DNA of 64,000 bases from Acinetobacter sp. ANC 3832 (GTDB lineage Bacteria; Pseudomonadota; Gammaproteobacteria; Pseudomonadales; Moraxellaceae). The stretch's first letter is position 1; every line of letters starts with the position of its first letter. The stretch is taken from the NCBI RefSeq assembly GCF_002135415.1, contig NZ_NEGJ01000007.1, positions 122,312-186,311 on the forward strand, written 5' to 3'. The notes beneath the pieces were generated by a model that saw only the letters and a list, made by a program, of their open reading frames with translations, was not told where the DNA came from and made no database searches. Made by a program: the position numbers and the translations under genes. Of this stretch, positions 47,258 through 56,186 are shown in pieces.

Positions 47258-48305
47258 CATTTATAAAGTTAATATTTCCAAATTTTGTATGCACACCTAA
47301 ATATTCATAAATAGCATTTGTTTTGATCTCTAATTTTTTATCATGAGTAAAAAAATAATCACAAAATGATGCCATTTGCGCATGTGTAAAATCACTCATA
47401 AACCTTTGAACTCCATCAATTTGATCTATTTTTGTATCTTGTTGAAATCCTATAAAATTCATCATATTATAAAAAACACTCACTTTTTCATAGTTATATA
47501 GATTTCTACCATTTATTTTTTCATTAATAGTAATGGTCCAAAAATCATTAATATTAAAATTTTTATACCCTTCTTTCTCTTTATACAAACTCCATATTTT
47601 TTCAATAACATTTGGTTTTGTAATATTATTTAAATGTTTTGCTTGAATCCCAATTTCATTTCTAAAAATTTCAGACATTTTATCATTCTCAGAATATTTT
47701 TTAATTTGCAAAAGCATAAAATCTAAACTTTGTTCATATTCTTTTTTTTGATCATTTATCTGGTTAAACATAGCTTCTGACTGCTCTTTAAATTGAGGAA
47801 ATTCCTGCAACTCATTATTAGCATTTTTCATAATCTCTAAATTTCTATCATAAGCAAGCAATGCTTCTTTTTTTATTTCATCAAAATTTTTATCTTTCTT
47901 ATAGTTCAATAAAAATTGATCATAAACATGTTTATCCCAAAAACCCCACTCCTTTTTATTTTCAACATACTTTTCGAACCATTGAAACACTGATACTGGA
48001 GAAATAATGCAATGATTAAGAAAAACAAAACTTGTGGTACATGCAATTCGGATATGATGTGCTTCCAACCACTCTAAAACTTTTAAATATTTTGTACTAT
48101 TACTTTCATCTTGAGAGTTTATAAAAGCTTTATAAATTTCGCCTAATGTTGTGTCTGAATAGACTACTTGATAATTATCTTTAAAAAAATTATATATAAC
48201 ATGCCCTTCATCAAATTTTTTTACAAATAAATCTAAAATATTTTGATCAAGATAAGCTAGAGGTTTTCCTGAATATTGATTTTCATCCATAAGCCTTTTA
48301 CTCAT
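47241..48305 (-). CDS. PIN-like-domain protein (354 aa), accessory
   Basis: A soluble protein, markedly more A+T-rich than its neighbours (many Lys, Asn, Ile, Phe). Motifs resemble PIN-fold nucleases: LAYLDQNILDLF (D20), a second acidic site SDTTLGEIYKAF (D51, E56), and a C-terminal HAQMASFCDYFFTHDKKLEIK, which matches the 'A-x-x-x-D-x-x-x-T-x-D-x-x-L' end of PIN domains. The middle (residues 110-270) is an insert of charged helices. No antitoxin-like gene is adjacent, which argues against a plain VapBC. Composition suggests horizontal acquisition. Function unknown. Confidence 0.6.
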   Translation of the reverse strand: MSKRLMDENQYSGKPLAYLDQNILDLFVKKFDEGHVIYNFFKDNYQVVYSDTTLGEIYKAFINSQDESNSTKYLKVLEWLEAHHIRIACTTSFVFLNHCIISPVSVFQWFEKYVENKKEWGFWDKHVYDQFLLNYKKDKNFDEIKKEALLAYDRNLEIMKNANNELQEFPQFKEQSEAMFNQINDQKKEYEQSLDFMLLQIKKYSENDKMSEIFRNEIGIQAKHLNNITKPNVIEKIWSLYKEKEGYKNFNINDFWTITINEKINGRNLYNYEKVSVFYNMMNFIGFQQDTKIDQIDGVQRFMSDFTHAQMASFCDYFFTHDKKLEIKTNAIYEYLGVHTKFGNINFINEKAPD

Positions 48306-48342
48306 TTAATATTTTATATAACAATATAAATGAATCATTTAT

Positions 48343-48966
48343 TTACTTCATCCCAAAAATCAATTTCAAACCTAACAAAGTCATCACCCCACCTGCAACA
48401 CGGTCAAATACCTTCTTAAACTTCAAATATACACGGCGTGGCTTCTCCGCAGACAACGCAACAGCCACCAATGAATACCAACCTGCATCAATAAAGAAGC
48501 ACAACATTGGCAAAACCACATAAAAATAAGTCGGAATTTCTTTCGGTAAAAGTGCCGTAAAAATACTGGCTAAAATAATCGAAATTTTCGGATTGCTTAA
48601 CTGCGTGATTAGCCCCAAACGATACGCTTGCGCATAACTCATCGGGTTCACATTCGCTGCTGCGGTTTGCATTGGATCTTTGGCATGTTTAATAATTTTA
48701 TACGCCAGCCAAAGTAAATATAAGCCACCACAAATTTTTAGAGCCAAATAAGCAGACGGCACAGCCAACAAAACAGCCTGTAAACCAATCACAGCTAAAA
48801 AGCCAAATAATGCAGCGCCTGTACCCGTACCCAAAGCCGTGAATAAACCATGCTTACGGGAAATGCCAATCGAATTTTTTGCCACATAAATAAAAGTTGG
48901 ACCCGGACTAATTGCACCCAGCATTAACGCCAAAGCAATTGAGCCAATAATCAATAATGATTCCAA
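48343..48966 (-). CDS. LysE/RhtB-family exporter
   Basis: A 207-aa membrane protein with six TM helices: LALMLGAISPGPTFIYVAKNSIGISRKHGLFTALGTGTG at the N-terminus is the family signature, with LTQLSNPKISIILASIFTALLP mid-protein and a last TM AGGVMTLLGLKLIFGMK. Predicted exporter of amino acids or similar metabolites. Confidence 0.88.
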   Translation of the reverse strand: MESLLIIGSIALALMLGAISPGPTFIYVAKNSIGISRKHGLFTALGTGTGAALFGFLAVIGLQAVLLAVPSAYLALKICGGLYLLWLAYKIIKHAKDPMQTAAANVNPMSYAQAYRLGLITQLSNPKISIILASIFTALLPKEIPTYFYVVLPMLCFFIDAGWYSLVAVALSAEKPRRVYLKFKKVFDRVAGGVMTLLGLKLIFGMK

Positions 48967-49100
48967 AGTCGAACCTATCTATGCGAATAATTTATCCTCT
49001 GATTTTACGCTGAGTCCACAAAATTACCTATAGGTTTTCAAAAAATATAAATACGTTTACTATTCCAAACAGATCACTAAAAATATTAAAAGAATTCGAT

Positions 49101-49583
49101 ATGAATCAACCAGACCAACAACACTATAACGTCGTTTCATTTTTTCGCTTTGGACCTTTTATCGCCACATTTATTCTTGTTTTCCTTGGACATTCCCCAT
49201 TAATTTTCTTTGAACCTATCCGTTTTTTAACAGGCTTAGTCACACCCTCTATTCTATTTTCAATGCTTGCACTGATGGTCTTGGCACTCATTGTTGGATT
49301 TTGCATCGGAATTTTTCCGACGTATATCACAGGTCTAATTTTTCAAAAGTTTATTCAAAATAAAATTGAAAATCTCACCTTATTACAGAGTTTATTTTAT
49401 GGATTCTGCGCTGGCTTGAGCTGGATGGTCTGGGTTCTGATTGGCTTATTAGAACCTAAAGTGATTCTCCCCATACTTATTTTTGTCGGGATGGTTATTA
49501 TTCCAACGTCTATGCTTTGTGCACTGCTGGAATGGCGAAGAATCAACAAATTAAAAATACTCAAACCTGAGTACCTAACTTAA
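49101..49583 (+). CDS. Four-TM membrane protein, unknown
   Basis: A 160-aa protein: polar N-terminus (MNQPDQQHYNVVSFFR), then four TM helices (about 14-34, 48-70, 90-112, 118-145). It ends one base before the stop of the convergent lipoprotein gene. No family recognised. Confidence 0.65.
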   Translation: MNQPDQQHYNVVSFFRFGPFIATFILVFLGHSPLIFFEPIRFLTGLVTPSILFSMLALMVLALIVGFCIGIFPTYITGLIFQKFIQNKIENLTLLQSLFYGFCAGLSWMVWVLIGLLEPKVILPILIFVGMVIIPTSMLCALLEWRRINKLKILKPEYLT

Positions 49584-49584
49584 A

Positions 49585-49764
49585 TTACGGTTGACTCACT
49601 GATTCAGTATTTTGTGCGGTTAATTTATAATCCTTTTCATATACAGGCATCCCTGCGATTTGAATAGAACGTACCTCAGTTTTGGTTGGGTTTGGTGGCT
49701 TTTTATCACACCCTACACTCAGCATGGCAATGACGATATAGAAACCTATAGACAGCTTTTTCAT
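49585..49764 (-). CDS. Small lipoprotein (59 aa)
   Basis: Read directly on the minus strand: MKKLSIGFYIVIAMLSVGCDKKPPNP, a signal peptide with lipobox LSVGC, followed by a short mature part (TEVRSIQIAGMPVYEKDYKLTAQ). An AGAGGATAGGTC ribosome-binding site precedes the ATG. Too short for most gene callers; not recognised as a family. Confidence 0.65.
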   Translation of the reverse strand: MKKLSIGFYIVIAMLSVGCDKKPPNPTKTEVRSIQIAGMPVYEKDYKLTAQNTESVSQP

Positions 49765-49840
49765 GACCTATCCTCTGTCGTTATTTTTATCATTTTAGAA
49801 TAACACTTTAGAATAAAAAACCATCAAATAATTCAAAAAA

Positions 49841-49875
49841 AGAGCAAGATGATGTTACCAACATCATCTTGCTCT
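49841..49875 (-). terminator. Terminator after the methyltransferase
   Basis: A 16-bp perfect stem from AGAGCAAGATG with a 3-base loop; followed by eight T on the minus strand. Confidence 0.92.
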
Positions 49876-49893
49876 ATCGGATACATTCGCTTT

Positions 49894-50655
49894 TTAAATT
49901 TTAGACAATACCAAATACATCGCTTCACTAGTGAATGTGCCATCCGCTTGAATTTGATAATAATTACGTACTGCATCTGACACTTTACTTTGCAAATAAC
50001 GAATCGTTTCTACGGCTTCAGGCGGTGTCTGCATGCGCTCAACCCAACTTTGGAAATTCAATACTAAGCTTTGCTTCTCCATGGCTTCAATTTTAAAACC
50101 TGCATATTCAGCAAATCGCATCCACTCTTGTAAGCTATAATCTCGTACATGACTTGGGTCACGAATCATTTCAATGCTTTGAATAAAAGTATCCAATATT
50201 GGATTTGAACTTCCAATAATATCAAAAATAATGACTTTACCCTTTGCTGTTAAAACACGGTGAATTTCTTGCATCGCTTGCCCAACATTCTGCCAATGAT
50301 GCGCTGAATAACGGCTGATAATGCAATCAAAATGATCTACACCAAAAGCCAAATGCTCTGCTGCACCCACATGCCCCACCACATGAGTCAATCCCTTACG
50401 TTGAGCTTCGACTTCAACCACTTGCACCATTTCAGGCGTTAAATCATATGCAATCACTTGTTCAACAAAAGGAGCAATTTGATAACTGACATGCCCTCCG
50501 CCACAACCTAAATCTAGAATATGTTTATAATGATTCTGCTGAACCAATTCCTGCATTTTTTGAAATTCAATACCTTGTGCATGCACTGTACTTTTCAAAT
50601 AGGCTTCTGATTTATTTTGATATTGTTGTTGATTGACATCATGTTGATTTTTCAT
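49894..50655 (-). CDS. Class I SAM-dependent methyltransferase (UbiE-like)
   Basis: A 253-aa soluble enzyme. SAM-binding motif I is ILDLGCGGGHVSYQIAP (about residues 45-61), followed by IAYDLTPEMVQVVE (motif II acidic), FDCIISRYSAHHW and ALTAKGKVIIFDI. It belongs to the Methyltransf_11 group; substrate not predictable. Single gene with a strong terminator. Confidence 0.85.
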   Translation of the reverse strand: MKNQHDVNQQQYQNKSEAYLKSTVHAQGIEFQKMQELVQQNHYKHILDLGCGGGHVSYQIAPFVEQVIAYDLTPEMVQVVEVEAQRKGLTHVVGHVGAAEHLAFGVDHFDCIISRYSAHHWQNVGQAMQEIHRVLTAKGKVIIFDIIGSSNPILDTFIQSIEMIRDPSHVRDYSLQEWMRFAEYAGFKIEAMEKQSLVLNFQSWVERMQTPPEAVETIRYLQSKVSDAVRNYYQIQADGTFTSEAMYLVLSKI

Positions 50656-50783
50656 ATTCTTGCTCTATGCTTGATGTATAAATCTACAATAAGCAACATC
50701 ATGCAAAAATAAAAATGATCAATTTTAATTAAATTAATAACTTTAAGTTATTAAAAATATTCAAACCAATGCTTATTTATATA

Positions 50784-51446
50784 TTAATCTTTTAAACACG
50801 GTGATGTAGTGGTCTTATAGTTATAGCCCCATGTTCGATATCCTTGGGTATCAATATGGAATTTATTGTGTCCATAAATGCCAAAACCCATTCGATAAGC
50901 TCTACCTTCAATCTTCCAAAATTGACACATTCGTTGGGTAAATTGTTGTTCTTTTATCCCTTGAAGATTTTGATCTAAAACTTGAAAATCGACAGCATAA
51001 TTAAACAGATGCTTACTCTTTTTCGCCCCTTTGATACATTCATTGACTTCTGGGCTACGAAAAGTTGAGGTAATTTTATATTGTGAAAAATACTGATCTT
51101 TATTGAGTTTTTCGAGCAGTTTTAAACTATTGATAATATTATTCCAATACTTTTTGGGTGGTATTGCAAAACGGTACTGTTCACACTGTTTTGGCATCCG
51201 ATGCCCATTATAAGCCAATGCAAATAAGCTTGGTGCTTGGGTTAAATTGGTCGCAATAAACTGGTGATATTCATTTAAAGTATTTTGATTTTGTTGCGCT
51301 TTCCATTGTTGAAATTGTTGCTCTAATTTTGCACTATGTGGTTCTTCCCTCCGATTTTCGGTATGCTCTTTTTTAGGCGTACACGCACTGCATAAACATA
51401 CAATGCTTATGAATAGTAACTTATTATTCAATTGTAAATTGATCAC
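50784..51446 (-). CDS. Peptidase M15-type lipoprotein (putative peptidoglycan-active)
   Basis: A 220-aa lipoprotein: LLFISIVCLCSAC ends in a lipobox, then a polar Gln-rich linker. The catalytic domain has STFRSPEVNECIKGAKKSKHLFNYAVDFQV (Zn-binding H and D in K-H-x5-D) and KFHIDTQGYRTWGY (the third ligand, H-I-D). This is the peptidase M15_3 arrangement used by D,D- or L,D-carboxypeptidases. Likely acts on cell-wall peptides in the periplasm. Confidence 0.75.
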   Translation of the reverse strand: MINLQLNNKLLFISIVCLCSACTPKKEHTENRREEPHSAKLEQQFQQWKAQQNQNTLNEYHQFIATNLTQAPSLFALAYNGHRMPKQCEQYRFAIPPKKYWNNIINSLKLLEKLNKDQYFSQYKITSTFRSPEVNECIKGAKKSKHLFNYAVDFQVLDQNLQGIKEQQFTQRMCQFWKIEGRAYRMGFGIYGHNKFHIDTQGYRTWGYNYKTTTSPCLKD

Positions 51447-51584
51447 TGCACTACTCTTATTCTTTTAAATTGTTTAGCCATGCTTAAAATATTCTGCATT
51501 ATCATTTTTTAATTTGCATATTTTAGGCATAAAATACACTTCTGCGTGCCATCTTTACAAAACATCACAGATCATACAATTTAC

Positions 51585-51604
51585 AACGGACAAAAATGTC
51601 CGTT
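51585..51604. promoter_or_regulatory. Palindromic operator over the tetR start
   Basis: A perfect inverted repeat, AACGGACA - AAAA - TGTCCGTT, covering the ribosome-binding zone and the start codon (51596-51598) of the TetR gene. Its size and symmetry fit a TetR-family dimer site, and the regulator it precedes heads an efflux operon, so autorepression is likely. Confidence 0.75.
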
Positions 51605-52186
51605 AAATATACAAAAGATTGTACCTCACCTAAACCTATGCTTAAACGCCAACAACAGGCAGCCAAGAATCGTGAAGATTTACTGATCGCTGCGCTCACC
51701 ATTTTCCGAAAACACGGTATACGTGCGCCTTTACAATTGGTGATTGATGAAGCCAGAGTTGGACGAGCAACGTTTTATCGTAATTTTCAGGATCGACGCG
51801 AGCTGATTGTCGCTTTAATGGAACAGGCTTTACAGCGCTTAGAAGAACGTGCGCAATATTTTTCACAGTTTAATGATGGCTTGATTCAACTGATTCAAAA
51901 CCATGTCCACAATTTACCGTCACTTACAGCATTGATGGAATATTGGCGAGTCATTAATCGACATGATCCGATCATGATCAATATCTACCAAAAACGAGAT
52001 GCAATACTTCAACCACTGATTGATCAAGCCATTGAACATAAAATTTGCCGTGCCGATTTAACTTCTAAAGACTACGCCTTAATCACAGGAATTCTTAGAG
52101 CTTCATTCCAAGGTATGACCGATGAAGAACAAATGGCATTGGCCAATCGTGCTGTAGATTTACTTATCAATGGCATTAAAGCCTAG
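51596..52186 (+). CDS. TetR-family transcriptional regulator
   Basis: A 196-aa repressor. The HTH is at about residues 28-70: LLIAALTIFRKHGIRAPLQLVIDEARVGRATFYRNFQDRRELIVALM. The C-terminal part is a ligand-binding helical domain. ATG at 51596 is used; an internal ATG at 51638 (MLKRQQQ) is possible and would place the whole palindrome upstream. It is 12 bp before the MFS gene and presumably represses it. Confidence 0.9.
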   Translation: MSVKYTKDCTSPKPMLKRQQQAAKNREDLLIAALTIFRKHGIRAPLQLVIDEARVGRATFYRNFQDRRELIVALMEQALQRLEERAQYFSQFNDGLIQLIQNHVHNLPSLTALMEYWRVINRHDPIMINIYQKRDAILQPLIDQAIEHKICRADLTSKDYALITGILRASFQGMTDEEQMALANRAVDLLINGIKA

Positions 52187-52198
52187 TTTGGAGCACAT

Positions 52199-53851
52199 AT
52201 GGCAAAAGATCCGCGCCTTTTAGAACCTGCTCCAGACTGGACACCCGAGGAACGTCCCACACTTCCTGGCTCTCCTGCTGCTATTGCGCATCCAACTCAT
52301 CGGCGAATTTTATATTTTGTGATTGGGCTCTTTGTTGCGATTTGCGGAAGTTTAAGTAATGGTTTTATTACAGCAAACCTCCCTTTAATTCAGGGTGAAT
52401 ATTCGCTTACACCCAGTCAAGCAGCATGGATTCCTGCTGCTTATGTTATGGCGAATATCAGCTCCAACCTCATTTTATTTAAAGCACGTCAACAATATGG
52501 GCTTCGCCTATTTTCTGAAATTGGTTTGGTTTTATTCATTGCTGTACTGATTCTACATATTTTTGTGCATACCTTTGAAATGGCACTTTTTGTCCGAATT
52601 GTCAGTGGTTTAGTCGCTGCCCCGCTCAGTTCTTTGGGGATGTACTACATCATGCAAGCCTTTAAACGGGCGAATTTTGGTCGTGGCATTTATTTGGCTT
52701 TGGGTTTTCAGCAATTGGGGATTCCATTGGCGTGGATTATTTCTCCTGCCATTGTTGATGTGAATGATTGGGCGGTGCTCTATACCTTTGAGCTAGGTTT
52801 AGCCCTGTGCTGTTTGGCGATGGTGGTTTCATTAAAACTCCCTCGCAGTTTAAGAATTGAGGTTTTTGAAAAGCAGGACTTTTTCACTTTTGCATTATTA
52901 GCACCCGGCTTTGCTTTTATTTGTATTGTGCTCACTCAAGGCCCAATTCTGTGGTGGTTTGAAGCCAAATGGTTAGCTTATATTTTGATTGCTGGCTTTT
53001 CTTTGATTGTGATCGGTCTGACGTATGAACATTTTCGGGTCAATCCACTGATCATGACGCGATGGCTGGGTGCATCAAGTACGCTTCGTTTTATTATTGG
53101 TGCTTTAGCCATTCGCTTTTTAATGTCAGAGCAAAGCTATGCGGCTGTCAATTTCTTAAAAGCGATGGGTATGGGACCTGACCAATTTGTATCGCTCTAT
53201 ATTGTGATTTTTCTTGGCATTGTTTCAGGAACAATTTTTAGTGCCATGACCTTTGCAAAAGAACGGATTATTTGGCATTTAATTGGTGCTGAAATCTTGA
53301 TTCTGATAGCCTGTGCATTGGATTACCATCTCACCAGTGATGTGCGCCCTGCCAATTTTTATACCAGTCAGTTTCTAGTCGGTTTTGCCAGTGGTATGTT
53401 TATTGGCCCACTCCTTTTAACTGGGATTATCAATGCCTTACAAAAAGGACCATCGCATATGGTCACCTTTGTGGTGCTATTTTCTGCGACACAAAGCTTT
53501 GGGGGCTTAATTGGAAGTTCTTTCTTTTCCACTTATCAACAAGTTCGTACCCAATATCATCGGGTCGAAATTATCAGTGATTTACCCCAAACAGACCCAT
53601 TGGTTGCACAACGTTTAGCGACGTATCAACAAAGTTCGAGTAAATATACATTAGACCCAGCTTTGCAACAAAATCAGGCAGTGCGTAATTTAAATCAGGT
53701 CGTCACACGTGAAGCTCAAGTTCAAGCCTATAACGATGTGATTGCGCTCAATGGTGTTTTTGCTGTTTTGTTATTAATCTGGGGTGCATTGAATATCACA
53801 AGAAGTAAATATTTGTTGCGAAAACAGCAACTCAGTGCAAATACCTCTTAA
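52199..53851 (+). CDS. MFS efflux transporter (DHA2/EmrB-like)
   Basis: A 550-aa transporter with a polar N-terminus and about 14 TM helices. Visible family features: SLSNGFITANLPLIQGEYSLTPSQAAWIPAAYVMAN in the first third and ATQSFGGLIGSSFFSTYQQVRTQYH near the end, as in EmrB/FarB-like pumps. The neighbouring HlyD-type adaptor makes a tripartite system with an outer-membrane channel likely. Substrate unknown. Confidence 0.9.
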   Translation: MAKDPRLLEPAPDWTPEERPTLPGSPAAIAHPTHRRILYFVIGLFVAICGSLSNGFITANLPLIQGEYSLTPSQAAWIPAAYVMANISSNLILFKARQQYGLRLFSEIGLVLFIAVLILHIFVHTFEMALFVRIVSGLVAAPLSSLGMYYIMQAFKRANFGRGIYLALGFQQLGIPLAWIISPAIVDVNDWAVLYTFELGLALCCLAMVVSLKLPRSLRIEVFEKQDFFTFALLAPGFAFICIVLTQGPILWWFEAKWLAYILIAGFSLIVIGLTYEHFRVNPLIMTRWLGASSTLRFIIGALAIRFLMSEQSYAAVNFLKAMGMGPDQFVSLYIVIFLGIVSGTIFSAMTFAKERIIWHLIGAEILILIACALDYHLTSDVRPANFYTSQFLVGFASGMFIGPLLLTGIINALQKGPSHMVTFVVLFSATQSFGGLIGSSFFSTYQQVRTQYHRVEIISDLPQTDPLVAQRLATYQQSSSKYTLDPALQQNQAVRNLNQVVTREAQVQAYNDVIALNGVFAVLLLIWGALNITRSKYLLRKQQLSANTS

Positions 53852-53919
53852 AATCTTTGAGTGTTATTTAGACAATAAAATTAGGTTACCGTTATTCAGC
53901 ATTCTTTGAGAAAAACGAC

Positions 53920-55074
53920 ATGTCGCAAGATCAAAATACTACAGATGTATCCGCAAATGCTCCATCTGAAACTGCACAGCCTCAAACACAGATGAGCAGT
54001 CCTGCACCTCTCGCTCCGCCACCTTCAAGTAAATTAATTCCAACAGCGAAGCGTACTTTGGTATTGATGGCTTTGGTATTGCTGATCGGTATTGCTGTAA
54101 TTATGTGGGCTTGGAAAATTGGTCCGTTTGATAATGCGATTGAATCGACAGACAATAGTTATGTCAAAGGCAAAACCACCGTACTTTCATCTCAAATTAA
54201 TGGTTATGTTAAAGATGTATTAGCTATTGATTTTGATCATGTCAAAAAAGGGCAAGCATTGATGCATATTGATGCGACCACCTATGATCAAAAAGTAACT
54301 CAAGCTGAATCGGGTGTAGATCAAGCCAAAAATAATTTAGCCAATCAAGCTCAAGCTATAGAACAACGCAAAGCCGATATTATTGCTGCCAAAGCTAAAG
54401 TTGATCAGGCACAGGCAGCCTATGACCTGTCCATCGCTCAACTTAATCGTTATCAACAACTTGGCAATAGTGGTGCTGCCTCTAAAACAGAGCAAGACAA
54501 AGCTGCCGCAGATGCAAAGAATAATTCAGCCTTACTCAAACAGGCACAAGCCAATGTACTGGTTGCACAAGAAGCGTTAAAAACTGCACAAGTGGCTGAA
54601 ACAGGTTTAAAAGCACAAGTGACCAATGCCAATGCACAACTGGGTCAAGCGGTCACCACCAAAGATTACAGCGTGATCAGCGCACCTATGGATGGTCAAT
54701 TAGGCGAAGTTACACCACGTATTGGACAATATGTGGCAGCAGGTACTCAGCTCATGTATTTAATTCCAAAACAAACATGGGTCACTGCCAACTTTAAAGA
54801 AACCCAAATCGCCCATATGCACATTGGGCAAAAGGCAACATTTAAGGTAGATGCAATGGGGCATCAAAAATTCACAGGAAAAGTTGAAGAAATTTCACCT
54901 GCCGCAGGTTCTGAGTTCAGTGTATTAAAGCCTGATAATACAACAGGAAATTTCACCAAAGTTGTACAACGGATTTCTGTGCGTATCGCCATAGATCCGA
55001 ATCAAAAAGGCATTGATCACTTACGTCCAGGTATGTCTGTTGTAACTTCAGTGGATACAAGTTCTGATCAATAA
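53920..55074 (+). CDS. EmrA/HlyD-like membrane fusion protein
   Basis: A 384-aa adaptor. N-terminal cytoplasmic tail rich in Pro/Gln/Ser, a single TM anchor (LVLMALVLLIGIAVIMWAW, about 47-65), SYVKGKTTVLSSQINGYVKDV lipoyl start, long Ala/Gln-rich coiled coil (about 135-230), DYSVISAPMDGQLGEVTPRIGQYVAAGTQLMYL second lipoyl half and a beta-barrel with HLRPGMSVVTSVDT at the end. Third gene of the tetR-MFS-HlyD operon. Confidence 0.92.
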   Translation: MSQDQNTTDVSANAPSETAQPQTQMSSPAPLAPPPSSKLIPTAKRTLVLMALVLLIGIAVIMWAWKIGPFDNAIESTDNSYVKGKTTVLSSQINGYVKDVLAIDFDHVKKGQALMHIDATTYDQKVTQAESGVDQAKNNLANQAQAIEQRKADIIAAKAKVDQAQAAYDLSIAQLNRYQQLGNSGAASKTEQDKAAADAKNNSALLKQAQANVLVAQEALKTAQVAETGLKAQVTNANAQLGQAVTTKDYSVISAPMDGQLGEVTPRIGQYVAAGTQLMYLIPKQTWVTANFKETQIAHMHIGQKATFKVDAMGHQKFTGKVEEISPAAGSEFSVLKPDNTTGNFTKVVQRISVRIAIDPNQKGIDHLRPGMSVVTSVDTSSDQ

Positions 55075-55249
55075 TGTAGAAGCTGATTCATTTTCAAAAT
55101 ATCTGGATTGAATAACTGAGTGATTTGGGATAATGATCTCACTATGAGACATCTTCATATTTACTTATACTTAATCCTAACTTTGAGAAAGATCATTTTT
55201 CCAATATGATCCCATACACATATATCCGAGTAAGAATGGCGCTTTATAA

Positions 55250-56125
55250 ATGTTTGATCAAATTGCTCAATCCATTCCTTATCAAAAACTCAAGATCAAT
55301 GCACCAGTAGAAGTCACGATCAAGCGTTTGGATTTGGTTCATCCTCAAATTTCAGGCAATAAGTTTTTTAAACTCAAATATAATTTTTTAGAAGCGCAAA
55401 AATCAGGATTAGACAAAATCATCACTTTTGGTGGCGCTTATTCCAACCATATTGCAGCAACGGCTTTTGCCGCACAGCAATTTGGATTTCAAAGCGTGGG
55501 CATTATTCGTGGCGAAGAACTCAAAGAAAAGCCCTTCAATACAACATTAAAAACCGCAGAGCAATTCGGTATGCAGCTCCACTTTGTTTCCCGTGAGAAC
55601 TACCGACTCAAAGATACATCAGACTTCCTGGATAAACTGAATGCGGACTACCCTGCCAGTTATGTCATTCCTGAAGGTGGAACAAATGCATTGGCAATTC
55701 AGGGATGCAAAGAAATTTTAACGCAGGAAGATCAGCAAAATTATGATGTCATCTGTTGCGCTGTGGGTACTGGCGGAACCATAACAGGGCTGATTCAGGC
55801 CTGTGCAGCACATCAGTCTGTTTTAGGGTTTTCTGCTTTAAAGGGTGATTTTCTGAATAAACAAGTTGCTGAATGGACGATTCAACACAACTGGACAATT
55901 TTGGATGATTATTGTTTTGGTGGCTATGCCAAAACTCAGCCTGTGTTAATTCAATTTATGAAAAGTTTTGAACAACAATACCAGATTCCACTGGAACAAG
56001 TTTATACAGGAAAAATGCTGTTTGGTATTTTTGATTTGATTCAAAAAAACTATTTCCCTGCAAAGAGTAAAATATTGGTGATTCATTCTGGTGGATTACA
56101 AGGTCGTAATTCAATCACTGAATAA
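55250..56125 (+). CDS. PLP-dependent D-cysteine desulfhydrase / ACC-deaminase family
   Basis: A 291-aa enzyme. PLP-Lys block SGNKFFKLKYNF near residues 35-46, FGGAYSNHIAATAFAAQQFG, and phosphate-binding glycines AVGTGGTITGLI near 188. The protein is shorter than typical DcyD (about 330 aa). It may act on D-cysteine, D-serine-like or ACC-like substrates; the sequence does not decide. It ends 62 bp before the flavoprotein gene on the same strand. Confidence 0.8.
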   Translation: MFDQIAQSIPYQKLKINAPVEVTIKRLDLVHPQISGNKFFKLKYNFLEAQKSGLDKIITFGGAYSNHIAATAFAAQQFGFQSVGIIRGEELKEKPFNTTLKTAEQFGMQLHFVSRENYRLKDTSDFLDKLNADYPASYVIPEGGTNALAIQGCKEILTQEDQQNYDVICCAVGTGGTITGLIQACAAHQSVLGFSALKGDFLNKQVAEWTIQHNWTILDDYCFGGYAKTQPVLIQFMKSFEQQYQIPLEQVYTGKMLFGIFDLIQKNYFPAKSKILVIHSGGLQGRNSITE

Positions 56126-56186
56126 ACCTGAAAATCAGCGCATAATTGTCTATAATGCCCTGCTTTTATCTCCCCTTGAGTATGTT

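Noticed and set aside
47241..48305. VapC-type toxin-antitoxin module
   Set aside because: The protein is more than twice the size of VapC, and no small antitoxin gene overlaps or precedes it.
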